In this document: positions 16,352 to 24,160 of the stretch, piece by piece
Layout of the letters: every line of letters starts with the position of its first letter
Numbering within the stretch: the stretch's first letter is position 1
NCBI GenBank assembly: GCA_050946195.1
Contig: JBMNUI010000004.1
Location: 1 to 55,993, forward strand
DNA from: UMGS1002 sp050946195
GTDB lineage: Bacteria > Bacillota > Clostridia > Oscillospirales > CAG-272
Direction of reading: 5' to 3'
Length of the DNA stretch: 55,993 nt
Program-made: the position numbers and the translations under genes
Notes under the pieces: model-generated
What the model was told of the DNA's origin: nothing
The model's database searches: none
The model's input: only the letters and a program-made list of their open reading frames with translations

Positions 16352-17779
16352 TCAGGTGGGGAGGTTCCCCTCGTCCGGGTCGAGGTCAAGCATGGGGATA
16401 AGTTTGTCGATGTCCCCGGCCCCCATGATAACGACCTTATCCCCGGGCAGAAGATGGTTTACAAGAAAGGCGGCGGTTTTCTCCATGCTGTCCATATACT
16501 CGGCCTTGTCCTCGATTGCCGCGGCAAGTTTCTTTGAGCTCACCCCGTAGTCTTCCGCACCCCGCGCTGCATATATGTCTGTGACAAGGACGCGGTCGGC
16601 ATATCCGAAGGCGGCGGCAAAGTCGTCGAACAGCGCGGCGGTGCGGCTGTATGTGTGGGGCTGGAACACGCAGATAAGCTCGCCCTCTGTGCCCATGTTC
16701 GCCAGGCTCTCAAGCGAGGCGCGTATCTCGGTAGGGTGGTGGGCGTAATCGCTGAAAACTATTGCCCCCTTCATTGTGCCGACACGCTCAAGCCGCCGTT
16801 TTGCGCCGGTAAAGACCCGCAGCCCCGCGGCGATTCTGTCTGCCTCAATTCCGCACAAATCGGCCACAGCCGCGGAGGCCAGCGCGTTGTAAACATTGTG
16901 TACGCCGGGCACCGACAGCGCGGCGCGGCAGAAGAAGGCGTCGTGCTTCATTATGTCAAAGCTGCAAAAGCCGTTTTCCCGCACTATATTGGCCGCCCTG
17001 AATATCGCCTCGGGGTTGTGGATTCCGAAGGTGATTGTATTTATCTCGGCGCGCGAGACCACCTCGCGCACGTTCTCGTCGTCGGCGTTTGCCACAAGAG
17101 AGCCCTGTGGCGCGGCAATGCGGGCAAACTTCACGAAAGAGTCTTTTATCTGCTCAATGCCCGAAAAATAATCGAGGTGCTCGGGCTCGATGTTGAGCAC
17201 TACCGCGATGTTGGGATTGAAGTCAAGGAAGGAGTCCATGTACTCGCAGGCCTCGAATATGAAATTCTCAGACCCGCCGATGCGGTAGGCTCCGTTCATC
17301 GAGGCCATCTCGGCGCCCGACATGACAGTCGGGTCGGCGCCGCCCTCCATGAAGACCTGCGCGCACATGGTGGTGCAGGTGCTCTTTCCGTGCATGCCCG
17401 AGATGCCTATCCGGTTTTTGTACCCGGTCATAAGGTACCCGAGGTAATCTGCCCGCGAAATAAGGGGCAGCCCCGCGGCAGCAGCCGCCGCGTATTCGGG
17501 GTTTTCGGGGGGTATGGCGACAGTGTAGACTATGACGTCGTAGCCGGCTATGTTTTCGGCGTCATGCCGGTATTTTATTTCAATTCCCTCGTTTTCAAGC
17601 CGGCGGGTGAGTTCGCTTTCGGTCCGGTCCGAGCCTCCGGTGCGGTAGCCGGCAATATGGGTCAGGTGGGCCAGCGAGGACATATTTATCCCGCCGATCC
17701 CGATGAAAAAGACAGATTTTGCCACCTTCATCCATTCACTGATGTGCCGGGGGCCGAAGTGCGTGTTTTCAGTCAGCAT
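16352..17779 (-). CDS. murC: UDP-N-acetylmuramate--L-alanine ligase
   Basis: A 475-residue cytoplasmic ligase that adds L-alanine to UDP-MurNAc in peptidoglycan synthesis. It has the Mur N-terminal domain (VFFIGIGGINMSSLAHL), the ATP-binding loop GISGMHGKSTCTT near residue 125, the central domain (EACEYMDSFLDFNP, LNIEPEHLDYF) and the C-terminal domain (FSDYAHHPTEI, FQPHTYSR). The loop reads GMHGKS where GTHGKT is usual; the lysine is kept, so activity is likely. GAAAGGAA precedes the ATG. The gene stands alone, outside a dcw cluster. Secure assignment. Confidence 0.97.
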   Translation of the reverse strand: MLTENTHFGPRHISEWMKVAKSVFFIGIGGINMSSLAHLTHIAGYRTGGSDRTESELTRRLENEGIEIKYRHDAENIAGYDVIVYTVAIPPENPEYAAAAAAGLPLISRADYLGYLMTGYKNRIGISGMHGKSTCTTMCAQVFMEGGADPTVMSGAEMASMNGAYRIGGSENFIFEACEYMDSFLDFNPNIAVVLNIEPEHLDYFSGIEQIKDSFVKFARIAAPQGSLVANADDENVREVVSRAEINTITFGIHNPEAIFRAANIVRENGFCSFDIMKHDAFFCRAALSVPGVHNVYNALASAAVADLCGIEADRIAAGLRVFTGAKRRLERVGTMKGAIVFSDYAHHPTEIRASLESLANMGTEGELICVFQPHTYSRTAALFDDFAAAFGYADRVLVTDIYAARGAEDYGVSSKKLAAAIEDKAEYMDSMEKTAAFLVNHLLPGDKVVIMGAGDIDKLIPMLDLDPDEGNLPT

Positions 17780-18089
17780 ACGGATTCCTTTCAGAGTCGC
17801 AATTTGGGCAGGCCTGTTTTTTCAGTATATGAGCCGGGGTAATTTCCAGTTCTGAATCTTTTTCCCGGTCTCAAGCGAAAACCGGTGCGGGCCAAAACCT
17901 GCCCTCGCTCTCACCGGCAAATTTCAGTTTTCACAGAAAAGTTTACTTTTCTTTGAATAACCGTCACAATGATATTCTATACTAATACTCGTAGGTTGGT
18001 TATTTATGCAATGTCTGACACCGCCCCGTCGGGACCAATCATCTCACGGGCACAGTAATTCGCAAGCCGCGATTTGACAGGAGGTAAGT

Positions 18090-18416
18090 ATGCAGATTAC
18101 AGACATTAAAGTAAGAAAGCTGTTTAGTGACGGCCCCATGAAGGCAATCGCATCGGTGACATTTGACGGCCAGCTTGCCGTACATGACATCAAGGTCATC
18201 CATGCGCGCGATAAGTACTTTATCGTCATGCCCAGCCGCAAGAACCCCGACGATACCTACCGGGATATTGTACATCCCATCAACTCCCAGTTCCGTTCGG
18301 TGCTTGAATCGGCCGTAATCGAAGCATATCAGGCCGAGCTGAAGAACACCGAAGCCAAAGCAGAAGCCACAGCAGACGTAGCCGACGCCGTTCCCGACAC
18401 TCCGTCGGTTGTCTGA
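18090..18416 (+). CDS. spoVG: SpoVG RNA/DNA-binding regulatory protein
   Basis: A 108-residue protein. The first ~85 residues are the SpoVG domain (MQITDIKVRKLF, then HDIKVIHARDKYFIVMPSRK and DIVHPINSQFRSV), followed by an Ala/Glu/Asp-rich tail of ~20. SpoVG binds nucleic acid and affects septation, sporulation and capsule in Firmicutes. CAGGAGG precedes the ATG. It is monocistronic with a terminator right after. The 310-base region upstream holds a possible -10 (TATACT near 17980) but no clear partner. Secure. Confidence 0.96.
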   Translation: MQITDIKVRKLFSDGPMKAIASVTFDGQLAVHDIKVIHARDKYFIVMPSRKNPDDTYRDIVHPINSQFRSVLESAVIEAYQAELKNTEAKAEATADVADAVPDTPSVV

Positions 18417-18428
18417 TAAAATATGGCG

Positions 18429-18457
18429 GCACTCCCACGGGGAGTGCTTCTTTTTTC
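18429..18457 (+). terminator. Intrinsic terminator of spoVG
   Basis: GCACTCCC (18429-18436) pairs with GGGAGTGC (18440-18447) around a 3-base loop, followed by TTCTTTTTT. Confidence 0.92.
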
Positions 18458-18527
18458 GTGGGGCGCTGCCCACACCCCGCTTAAGGAACTTTTTGAAAAA
18501 AGTTCCTCAAGAACCTTCAACAAACTT
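18457..18527. repeat. Interspersed hairpin repeat, copy 3
   Basis: A GC hairpin (GTGGGGC...GCCCAC), CACCCCGCT, then a second hairpin with arms AAGGAACTTTTT and AAAAAAGTTCCT, then CAAGAACCTTCAACAAACTT. It sits between the spoVG terminator and the 3' end of the convergent phosphodiesterase gene. Confidence 0.8.
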
Positions 18528-18533
18528 ATAACC

Positions 18534-19076
18534 TTATATACTCGGTGTGAGACGTTCCGGGGTGCTGGTCTCAAACTCGCCCCAGCTGAGAAGGATTTCG
18601 CCCCGCCTTATCTCTATTATTCCGAACGAGGCATCGCGGTATCCCCCGGCACTGCCGGGATTGAAAAGCCAAAGCGGCTTTTTTGTTTCCATATCCCCGA
18701 GCCGGGTCCCCGCGGGGATATATTCCTGATGTTTTTTATGAGTATGCCCGAAAAGCAGGATATCGGCGCCGGCTTCTGCCGCGTGCCGCGCGGCGGACTC
18801 AATCCCCGACTTGACATGATATGCGTGCCCATGCATCATCATAATGCCGGCGTCGCCCAAATTCACAAGCCTTTCCTCGGGTGCGTCAAAAAAACTGAAG
18901 ATGTCGCAGTTGCCGCGTACCGCAAGCACCGGTACATCCCCGGTGTCGCAGCGCGAGAGGTTCCAAAGCCCGTCCCCGAGAAAAAGGAGCATATCGGGCG
19001 GCGATATCTGGCGGGAGAGCGCCGCCTTTATCCTGTCCGGGCGGCCGTGCGTGTCTGACAAAACCAGAATTCTCAT
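18534..19076 (-). CDS. YfcE/MJ0936-type metallophosphoesterase
   Basis: A 180-residue cytoplasmic phosphodiesterase. Metal-binding blocks are all present: LSDTHG at the N-terminus, LFLGDGLWNL, VRGNCDIF, MMMHGHAYHV, FGHTHKKHQ and NPGSAGGY. Length fits the family, whose members hydrolyse artificial phosphodiesters; natural substrates are mostly unknown. The start overlaps the stop of the lipid kinase gene by 4 bases (ATGA), so the two are translationally coupled. It is the second gene of a leftward pair. Family secure, substrate unknown. Confidence 0.93.
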   Translation of the reverse strand: MRILVLSDTHGRPDRIKAALSRQISPPDMLLFLGDGLWNLSRCDTGDVPVLAVRGNCDIFSFFDAPEERLVNLGDAGIMMMHGHAYHVKSGIESAARHAAEAGADILLFGHTHKKHQEYIPAGTRLGDMETKKPLWLFNPGSAGGYRDASFGIIEIRRGEILLSWGEFETSTPERLTPSI

Positions 19077-20014
19077 GGCTCATATGGCGGCGGCTCTACT
19101 ACCTCGCAGCCGGCCGGCAGGCAGAATCTCAGCGCGCCGGGTCTTAAGCTGATAGATAATTTTTCACACTCGACCAGCTCGCCGTCAATACTGACATTCC
19201 GGACTCTGCCGAAGTCAACCTCAAGGCTTCGGCATTTTACATACTCGACGATTTTGTCAATCCCTTTCTTTTGCAGGTAGGTCCCGTCCTTATATGAGCC
19301 GAGCAGCGAGAGGAAGGTCAGCCTCGATACGTTTTTTATAAAAGCAACGTCGAGCAGGCCGTCTTTGATGCTTGCGTAGGGACCCGAATGAAACCCCCCG
19401 CCGCAATAGGCGCTGTTGCCGATGCAGACAAGAAGGAGATCCTTTTCCTGAATCTCTCCGCCGTCAACAGATACTCTCATTTTAACACCGGGCTTGTTGA
19501 TAAGCTCAATCAGGGCGCCGAGCAAATACGCCGCCTTGACGGGTACTATCGGGTTGCGTTTGATTCGCAGCACGGTCTTTACCACCTCGGCGTCAAAACC
19601 CGAGTTGAGCGTTGTGGTGGCGAACCTCCGGTTATATTCAATGAGGTCAAGCTTGACAATGCGACCGCCTACCTGGGCGGCGATATCAAAAAAGCGCTCG
19701 CGGCAGGTGAAGTTCCGGACAAAGTCGTTACCGGTCCCGGTGGGTATGACCCCAACGGATGCGCCGGGGTATCCGGCAGCCCCGTTTGCCACCTCGCTTA
19801 AGGTGCCGTCCCCACCGCAGGCGTAAAAGCGGAGCTCGCCGGAAGCTTCCCCGCAGGTGCGCCTGATATAGTCCTCGGCGTCGCCGACTCCTTTTGTATA
19901 ATAGATCTCGTAGTCCACACCCTGCCGGTCGCAGTATGACCGGATGTCGCCGTCAATCCGGCGGTACAGTTTCCCTTTGCCGGCGGCGGGATTAATTAAA
20001 AAATAATGCTTCAT
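19073..20014 (-). CDS. Diacylglycerol kinase-type lipid kinase (YegS/DgkB family)
   Basis: A 313-residue lipid kinase. The catalytic-domain signatures are the N-terminal FLINPAAGKGK, the nucleotide loop ACGGDGTLSEVANG near residue 65 and VIPTGTGNDFVRN near 88. The C-terminal beta-sandwich contains CIGNSAYCGGGFHSGP and DGLLDVAFI. Members phosphorylate diacylglycerol or related lipids at the membrane face, recycling lipids in Gram-positives. A promoter lies at 20119-20147. The gene is coupled by ATGA overlap to the phosphodiesterase downstream. The exact lipid substrate cannot be told. Confidence 0.93.
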   Translation of the reverse strand: MKHYFLINPAAGKGKLYRRIDGDIRSYCDRQGVDYEIYYTKGVGDAEDYIRRTCGEASGELRFYACGGDGTLSEVANGAAGYPGASVGVIPTGTGNDFVRNFTCRERFFDIAAQVGGRIVKLDLIEYNRRFATTTLNSGFDAEVVKTVLRIKRNPIVPVKAAYLLGALIELINKPGVKMRVSVDGGEIQEKDLLLVCIGNSAYCGGGFHSGPYASIKDGLLDVAFIKNVSRLTFLSLLGSYKDGTYLQKKGIDKIVEYVKCRSLEVDFGRVRNVSIDGELVECEKLSISLRPGALRFCLPAGCEVVEPPPYEP

Positions 20015-20118
20015 ATGTACCTCTGCCGCAGTGCGGCAGCCCTTTCATTGACGGTTCGGTTCCGGAGAGTTCCGGCTGGTCTTAGCGCCACTTGCATACC
20101 GGATGCCCGGTGTGCTTT

Positions 20119-20147
20119 ATTTTATCATAAATTGTGAGGGTTGTCCA
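20119..20147 (-). promoter_or_regulatory. Promoter for the lipid kinase operon
   Basis: On the minus strand TGGACA (20147-20142), 17-base spacer, TAAAAT (20124-20119), about 105 bases upstream of the kinase start. Confidence 0.6.
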
Positions 20148-20191
20148 TATGTCCGATTGTTTTTGGTAGGCTGCGCTTTTTGCGTTGCCTT

Positions 20192-20221
20192 TTGTCATTT
20201 TTCGTGAATACTTCATATACT
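20192..20221 (+). promoter_or_regulatory. Candidate promoter for the small-protein cluster
   Basis: TTGTCA (20192-20197), 18-base spacer, TATACT (20216-20221) fits sigma-A. The same bases also read GTCATTTT then CATATACT with a 12-base gap, which resembles the mother-cell sigma-E pattern but with short spacing. Which factor uses it is undecided. Confidence 0.4.
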
Positions 20222-20317
20222 GTCGGTGACAGGCGAAAAATCCGTCAGAGCCGGGTTGGCTGCGCGCCCTGCGGCGCTGTTTGTCAAGGCTAAGAAAACG
20301 CAAAATCGGAGGTATAT

Positions 20318-20545
20318 ATGCAACTGGATAGAAATGCGGTTGAGCGTCTGCTCGAAATGAACGACACTCAGCTTAAATTCCTGATAAAAAAGCTGGCCAC
20401 CGAGGCCGGGCTCGATCTCTCGGCTTTTAATATAAGCACAAATGACATATCGTCGCTCAGAAACGCGCTCGCCAGGGCGTCTGACGAGGACATAGCAAAG
20501 GCGGCAGAGCAGCTCTCCCGGCTGAAGAAAAGGAGAGAAACCTGA
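20318..20545 (+). CDS. Small conserved hypothetical protein of a clostridial three-gene cluster
   Basis: A 75-residue, highly charged, predicted all-helical protein: MQLDRNAVERLLEMNDTQLK, then SSLRNALARASDEDIAKAAE and a basic KKRRET end. A strong site (CGGAGG) precedes the ATG. No signal or membrane segment. It is followed after 1 base by the His-rich gene, so the two are coupled. I do not recognise a named family. The helix pattern suggests a coiled or bundle-forming scaffold. Sporulation is possible from context and the ambiguous promoter, but not shown. Confidence 0.75.
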   Translation: MQLDRNAVERLLEMNDTQLKFLIKKLATEAGLDLSAFNISTNDISSLRNALARASDEDIAKAAEQLSRLKKRRET

Positions 20546-20546
20546 C

Positions 20547-21032
20547 ATGGACGAAGCAATAAACACCGACAGGAAAGAAAACGGGGCCGAGGGGAATCTC
20601 GGCGGCCTTTTGGACTCCCTGCTCAAGAACCCCGAGCTGATACAAAAAATTTCAGGCGTGCTATCGGGACTGAACAACCAGGAAGACTCACACGCAGAAG
20701 ACTCCCGGACCGCTGATAGCGGGGATACCGGAGAAATCCCGGCTTCATCACTCGGTACAGACGAGCTTTCGAAAAAACTCTCGGCACTCCTTGAGAACAA
20801 GGATCTCATGGCGGCCCTGCCGGGCATATTGTCGGGACTGAAGCCGCCGGGTCCGGCAGGTCACAGCGGACATCACCACGGACATCACGGGCATCACCAT
20901 AAACCCGAGGCCGATAAAAAAATAGCGCTGATGTGCGCACTCAAACCATATCTGAGCGGGCGCCGGCGCGAGATGATCGATTACCTGATAAAGATAAACA
21001 AGCTCAGCGACATTTTTCATTCCCTGACATGA
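20547..21032 (+). CDS. Hypothetical protein with duplicated helical segment and His-rich stretch
   Basis: A 161-residue cytoplasmic protein. It contains two similar helical segments, LLKNPELIQKISGVLSGL near residues 27-44 and LLENKDLMAALPGILSGL near 82-99, indicating an internal duplication. Between residues ~104 and 120 is a His/Gly run (HSGHHHGHHGHHHKPE) able to bind metal ions. The C-terminal ~45 residues (LMCALKPYLSGRRREMIDYL) form a third helical region. It lies 1 base after the 75-residue gene and 40 bases before the Pro-rich gene. AGGAGAG precedes the ATG. No known family recognised. Confidence 0.75.
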   Translation: MDEAINTDRKENGAEGNLGGLLDSLLKNPELIQKISGVLSGLNNQEDSHAEDSRTADSGDTGEIPASSLGTDELSKKLSALLENKDLMAALPGILSGLKPPGPAGHSGHHHGHHGHHHKPEADKKIALMCALKPYLSGRRREMIDYLIKINKLSDIFHSLT

Positions 21033-21072
21033 CCCGGCCGGCGCGGGATTGACGAAAGGAGATGACCGGAAA

Positions 21073-21639
21073 ATGTATACAAGAGAACAGGGGCCGAAAG
21101 ACGGCCCGGATATCAGGTTGCCCGACAATTACAGCGGCACCGCCTTCCGCAGCGGTATAAGGCACCCGCCCGAAGCAATTGCACTGCCGCCCGGTCTTTT
21201 GTCCGATGAGAGCGCGAAATACTCAAAGGATACCCCTGCAAGACAGCCGCGCAGTTACATAAAAAAGGTGCCGCCCGAGCGCGATTTGCTGCCCGTGGAG
21301 CAACCCGGGAAAGAGGATGTCAGGAAATCCCCCTTCCCGGATGCAGGTGAGGCCAGGCCGGTTCATGAGGAGCCCGAACGGAGCGGGGAGGTCGAACACA
21401 AGCCTTCACACAGCGAGCACGACAAAGAGGGCCACCCGGCTGCAGCCCTTGAGAAACCCAACCCTAAAAACCCGCTCAAGGGACTTTTTTCCTCAATTAT
21501 ACCCCCGGGGTTCGGAAAGCACGGGGAAGGGGAGTTCGGCTTTGAGGAATTATTGCTTGTAGGACTTATTCTGCTGCTCTCCCAGAGCGACGCCAACAAC
21601 GATATCCTCCTTTTGCTTGCCCTCCTTTTGTTCTGTTAA
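21073..21639 (+). CDS. Pro-rich hypothetical protein with short hydrophobic C-terminal motif
   Basis: A 188-residue protein. The first ~150 residues are low-complexity, rich in Pro, Glu, Lys and Arg, and probably disordered. The C-terminus has GFEELLLVGLILLLSQSDANN followed by DILLLLALLLFC: two short leucine helices around an Asn/Asp-rich turn. This terminal motif recurs, as I recall, in small clostridial proteins of unknown role. The ATG at 21073 is used; an upstream in-frame TTG at 21049 precedes the AAAGGAG site and is rejected. It is the third gene of the cluster. Possibly a membrane-associated or coat-associated scaffold. Confidence 0.7.
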   Translation: MYTREQGPKDGPDIRLPDNYSGTAFRSGIRHPPEAIALPPGLLSDESAKYSKDTPARQPRSYIKKVPPERDLLPVEQPGKEDVRKSPFPDAGEARPVHEEPERSGEVEHKPSHSEHDKEGHPAAALEKPNPKNPLKGLFSSIIPPGFGKHGEGEFGFEELLLVGLILLLSQSDANNDILLLLALLLFC

Positions 21640-21661
21640 AAAATGTCGCTGCCCTGCCCGG

Positions 21662-21690
21662 TTGACAAATTCCCCCTCGGGTGATATACT
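21662..21690 (+). promoter_or_regulatory. Sigma-A promoter for the small membrane protein at 21.7 kb
   Basis: TTGACA (21662-21667), 17-base spacer, TATACT (21685-21690), 31 bases upstream of the ATG. Confidence 0.85.
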
Positions 21691-21721
21691 TGACGCAAAA
21701 AGTCATAGAGCGGGGGCCGGA

Positions 21722-22183
21722 ATGAAAAACAGGGTAGCGAAAATAATCCTTGAGCTGTCGCGTCACCACATGAGCGCGTATGTGCTGGTGACGCTTATAA
21801 ATATTATACTTATCTCGCAAGGGGCCGGCACAAACCTCTACTTTTCGGCCTTTATGCCCCGGCTTGTCACAGCCTATGCGTACTTTTGCGCCGGTAATCT
21901 TTCATACCCGGCAGCGATACCGGCCGGCATTGTGGTGGCCTTGCTTAACGTTTCGCTCTTTGCGCTTTGCGTCGTGTTCTCATATCGGGCCGCCGGCTGG
22001 TTGCTCTGCGGTGCCGGCCTTGTCGCCGTCGATACCGCGGTTATCGCATGGTGGTCTGTCTGGCTCAGGGATTCCGGATATATTCCCGAAATCCTTATCA
22101 ACCTCTGGGTTATAATAGCACTCGTTGCCGGATATATTGTGGCGCTTGGCTTGCGGGGTCGCTGCCCCCGAACCCCCGCTTAG
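21722..22183 (+). CDS. Small polytopic membrane protein ending inside a repeat element
   Basis: A 153-residue hydrophobic protein with about four transmembrane helices (near residues 18-33, 43-60, 65-95 and 98-112) plus a last one near 125-142. No family recognised. The ATG at 21722 is preceded by GGGGGCCGG and a consensus promoter. The final ~11 codons (GLRGRCPRTPA) and the stop lie inside interspersed repeat copy 4, so the native C-terminus was probably replaced or extended by repeat insertion. It may be intact in function, because the change falls after the last helix. Monocistronic. Confidence 0.65.
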   Translation: MKNRVAKIILELSRHHMSAYVLVTLINIILISQGAGTNLYFSAFMPRLVTAYAYFCAGNLSYPAAIPAGIVVALLNVSLFALCVVFSYRAAGWLLCGAGLVAVDTAVIAWWSVWLRDSGYIPEILINLWVIIALVAGYIVALGLRGRCPRTPA

Positions 22184-22222
22184 ACCCTTTTCGAAAAGGG
22201 TCTAAGAACCGAAAAAACCTTT
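22153..22222. repeat. Interspersed hairpin repeat, copy 4, with altered arm
   Basis: GGGGTCGCTGCCCCCGAACCCCCGCT is present here in two parts: the GC hairpin, then CCCCCGCT. A perfect 11-bp second hairpin (arms at 22181-22191 and 22194-22204, core CCCTTTTCGAAAAGGG) follows, then AAGAACCGAAAAAACCTTT. The arm sequence differs from copy 5 but pairing is complete. The preceding gene's stop codon is the first three bases of the second stem. Confidence 0.85.
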
Positions 22223-22296
22223 AAGCCTTAAACTAATTAGGAAGCACTGACAGAAATAAAAAGCACGCGGCGACCGAAAGTCGTCCTATAGCCAAT

Positions 22297-22347
22297 AACA
22301 CCCTTGAAGGGGAACGGTCAAAACCGTTCCCCTTTCAAGGGTGTTTT
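22297..22347. terminator. Bidirectional terminator between the membrane protein and phosphoribosyltransferase genes
   Basis: A long stem (22297-22318 with 22323-22345, one bulge) capped by CAAA and ending in TTTTT rightward; its mirror has AA only. It ends the leftward four-gene operon or the rightward gene. Confidence 0.82.
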
Positions 22348-22349
22348 TA

Positions 22350-22904
22350 TTATATCGGTTCACCGTCAGGTGTGAAGAGCGGCAGCTTTTCAAGATAAAT
22401 CAAATCCTCGCGGGTCTGCGCGTCGCCCTCGGCAAGTATTGCCATCCTGCCGCATACAATGCCGCCGGCCTGCCTCACCAGCTCCTCAAGCGCCCGCAGC
22501 GACTCGCCGGTCGAGACAACATCATCGACCACAAGGATTCTCCTTCCCCGCATAAGCTCGGCGTCGGCCGTGTCGAGGTAGAGCGTCTGTTCCCGCGCAG
22601 TGGTTATCGAGCGGACCGTAACTTCAAATACCCCGGTCATATAGAGCTTGGGTGCCTTTCTTGCCAGAAAGTATTTTTGATTCCCGGCCAGGCGCGCCAT
22701 CTCGTGGACCAGCGGTATCCCCTTTGCTTCGGCGGTAATCAGGTAATCATATTCGGGTGCGCGGGCAAGCAGCTCGCGCGCACAGGCTGTTGTCAGTTCA
22801 GGGTCGCCGAAAATGACAAAGGCGGCAATTGACAGCTTGTCGTTTAGCCGACATAAAGGTAATGTGCGGCTGAGCCCGGCTACTTTAATGGTATAGCTTT
22901 TCAT
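22350..22904 (-). CDS. Purine-type phosphoribosyltransferase (adenine PRT-like)
   Basis: A 184-residue PRPP-dependent transferase. The PRPP loop is ILVVDDVVSTGESL near residue 125; upstream are YLITAEAKGIPLVHEMARL and KYFLARKAPKLYM, arranged as in adenine/xanthine phosphoribosyltransferases. The ATG at 22904 is used because GGAGG lies 9 bases upstream; an in-frame TTG at 22913 is too close to it. It is the last gene of a leftward operon after thiI and ends at a strong terminator. It probably salvages a purine base, but the base is not predictable from sequence alone. Confidence 0.85.
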   Translation of the reverse strand: MKSYTIKVAGLSRTLPLCRLNDKLSIAAFVIFGDPELTTACARELLARAPEYDYLITAEAKGIPLVHEMARLAGNQKYFLARKAPKLYMTGVFEVTVRSITTAREQTLYLDTADAELMRGRRILVVDDVVSTGESLRALEELVRQAGGIVCGRMAILAEGDAQTREDLIYLEKLPLFTPDGEPI

Positions 22905-22963
22905 AATATGCAACCTCCGTCAAAAGCTATGACCCGAGGCGAGGCGCTTGTGGCTGCAGGATT

Positions 22964-24142
22964 TCAGTATTCCGCTCTGATTTTTATTGTCTGGAGCGTC
23001 GCCTCGGCCTCGGCTGCAAGCGAGCTGAAATCCAGCTTTTTTTCCTCGGCAATCACCCGCTCTATCTGCGGGCGGGTTTTGGGATGCCGCGGCGTGAAAA
23101 CCGTGCAGCAGTCCTCATACGGCAAAATCGAGGTGTCATATGTCCCGACCCTTCTGGCAAGCCTTATAATCTCCTCCTTGTCAAGCCCGATAAGCGGCCG
23201 GAAAACCGGCAGGTCGGCGGCGGCGTCGGTGACCGATATCGCCTGCAAAGTCTGGCTGGCCACCTGTCCGAGGCTCTCACCGGTGATAAGCGCGCCGCAG
23301 TCCCGCGCGCGGGCAATCTTTGAGGCGATATGCATCATATACCGACGGAGCAGGAGCGTGAAATATTCTTCGTTGCAGGTGCGCTTAAGTTCCTCCTGAA
23401 TCCGCGTGAGCGAGACAATATGCAGGTCGATATCCCCCGCCCAGCGGGCAAGGATTCCGGCAAGCGCAATCACCTTTTCTTTCGCGCGCTCGTTGGTGTA
23501 AGGGAAGGATTCAAAGTGCAGCGCCTCGACCAAAACCCCCCGCTTTGCCATCATCCAGCCAGCAACCGGCGAGTCGATACCTCCCGAGAGCAGCAGCAGC
23601 CCCCGGCCGTTGCTCCCCACCGGCAGGCCGCCGGCCCCCGGGAGCTGGCCGGCATGAATGTACGCGCCGAACTCGCGAATCTCGACCCTGACTACCACCT
23701 CGGGTGTGTGGACGTCGACCGCAATATCCGGACAGGCCGCATGAAGTGCCGTGCCGACCTGCTTTGCTATTTCAATTGAATTTAAGGGAAAGCTCTTGTC
23801 CGAGCGCTTGGCCTCGACCTTAAAGCTCTTCTTCCCGGCAAGGAACTTCGGGATGTATTCGACCGCCGTGCCGCGAATGCTGTCCATATCCTTTGCGGCG
23901 ACTACCGCTCGGCAGACGGCTATGATCCCGAAAATCCGCTGCACCGCCTCATACACTCCGTCAATGTCGGAGCTATCGTCGTTCGGCTCAACAAAAACCG
24001 TACTCTGGGCGCGGTATATCTTAAAATTCCCGTAGTATCCGGCACACTCCTTTATCCGCCGGCAGAGCATATTTTCAAACCAGCCCCGGTTGGCGCCTTT
24101 GAGAACTATCTCTCCGTATTTGCACAAAATTACTTCTTTCAT
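22964..24142 (-). CDS. thiI: tRNA 4-thiouridine synthetase ThiI
   Basis: A 392-residue enzyme that adenylates tRNA uridine 8 for sulfur insertion and may feed thiamine thiazole synthesis. It has an N-terminal ferredoxin-like region, a THUMP domain (KKSFKVEAKRSDKSFPLNS) and a PP-loop ATPase (LLLLSGGIDSPVAGWMMAKR), then ITGESLGQVASQTL and TPRHPKTRP. There is no C-terminal rhodanese domain, as in most Firmicutes, so sulfur must come from another carrier. It lies 18 bases downstream of the DUF2007 gene and 59 upstream of the phosphoribosyltransferase. Secure. Confidence 0.96.
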   Translation of the reverse strand: MKEVILCKYGEIVLKGANRGWFENMLCRRIKECAGYYGNFKIYRAQSTVFVEPNDDSSDIDGVYEAVQRIFGIIAVCRAVVAAKDMDSIRGTAVEYIPKFLAGKKSFKVEAKRSDKSFPLNSIEIAKQVGTALHAACPDIAVDVHTPEVVVRVEIREFGAYIHAGQLPGAGGLPVGSNGRGLLLLSGGIDSPVAGWMMAKRGVLVEALHFESFPYTNERAKEKVIALAGILARWAGDIDLHIVSLTRIQEELKRTCNEEYFTLLLRRYMMHIASKIARARDCGALITGESLGQVASQTLQAISVTDAAADLPVFRPLIGLDKEEIIRLARRVGTYDTSILPYEDCCTVFTPRHPKTRPQIERVIAEEKKLDFSSLAAEAEATLQTIKIRAEY

Positions 24143-24160
24143 AGTCTGATACTGCCGCCA

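Noticed and set aside
16655..17842. Long open frame antisense to murC
   Set aside because: It mirrors murC codons, has no ribosome-binding site or family motif, and high GC makes such antisense frames common here.
20860..20910. Cloning-vector His tag
   Set aside because: The His codons are mixed with Gly, Ser and Pro in a native-looking frame with natural neighbours; no vector sequence is present.
22904..22960. Purine riboswitch before the phosphoribosyltransferase
   Set aside because: The gap to thiI is only 59 bases and lacks the conserved purine-riboswitch junction.
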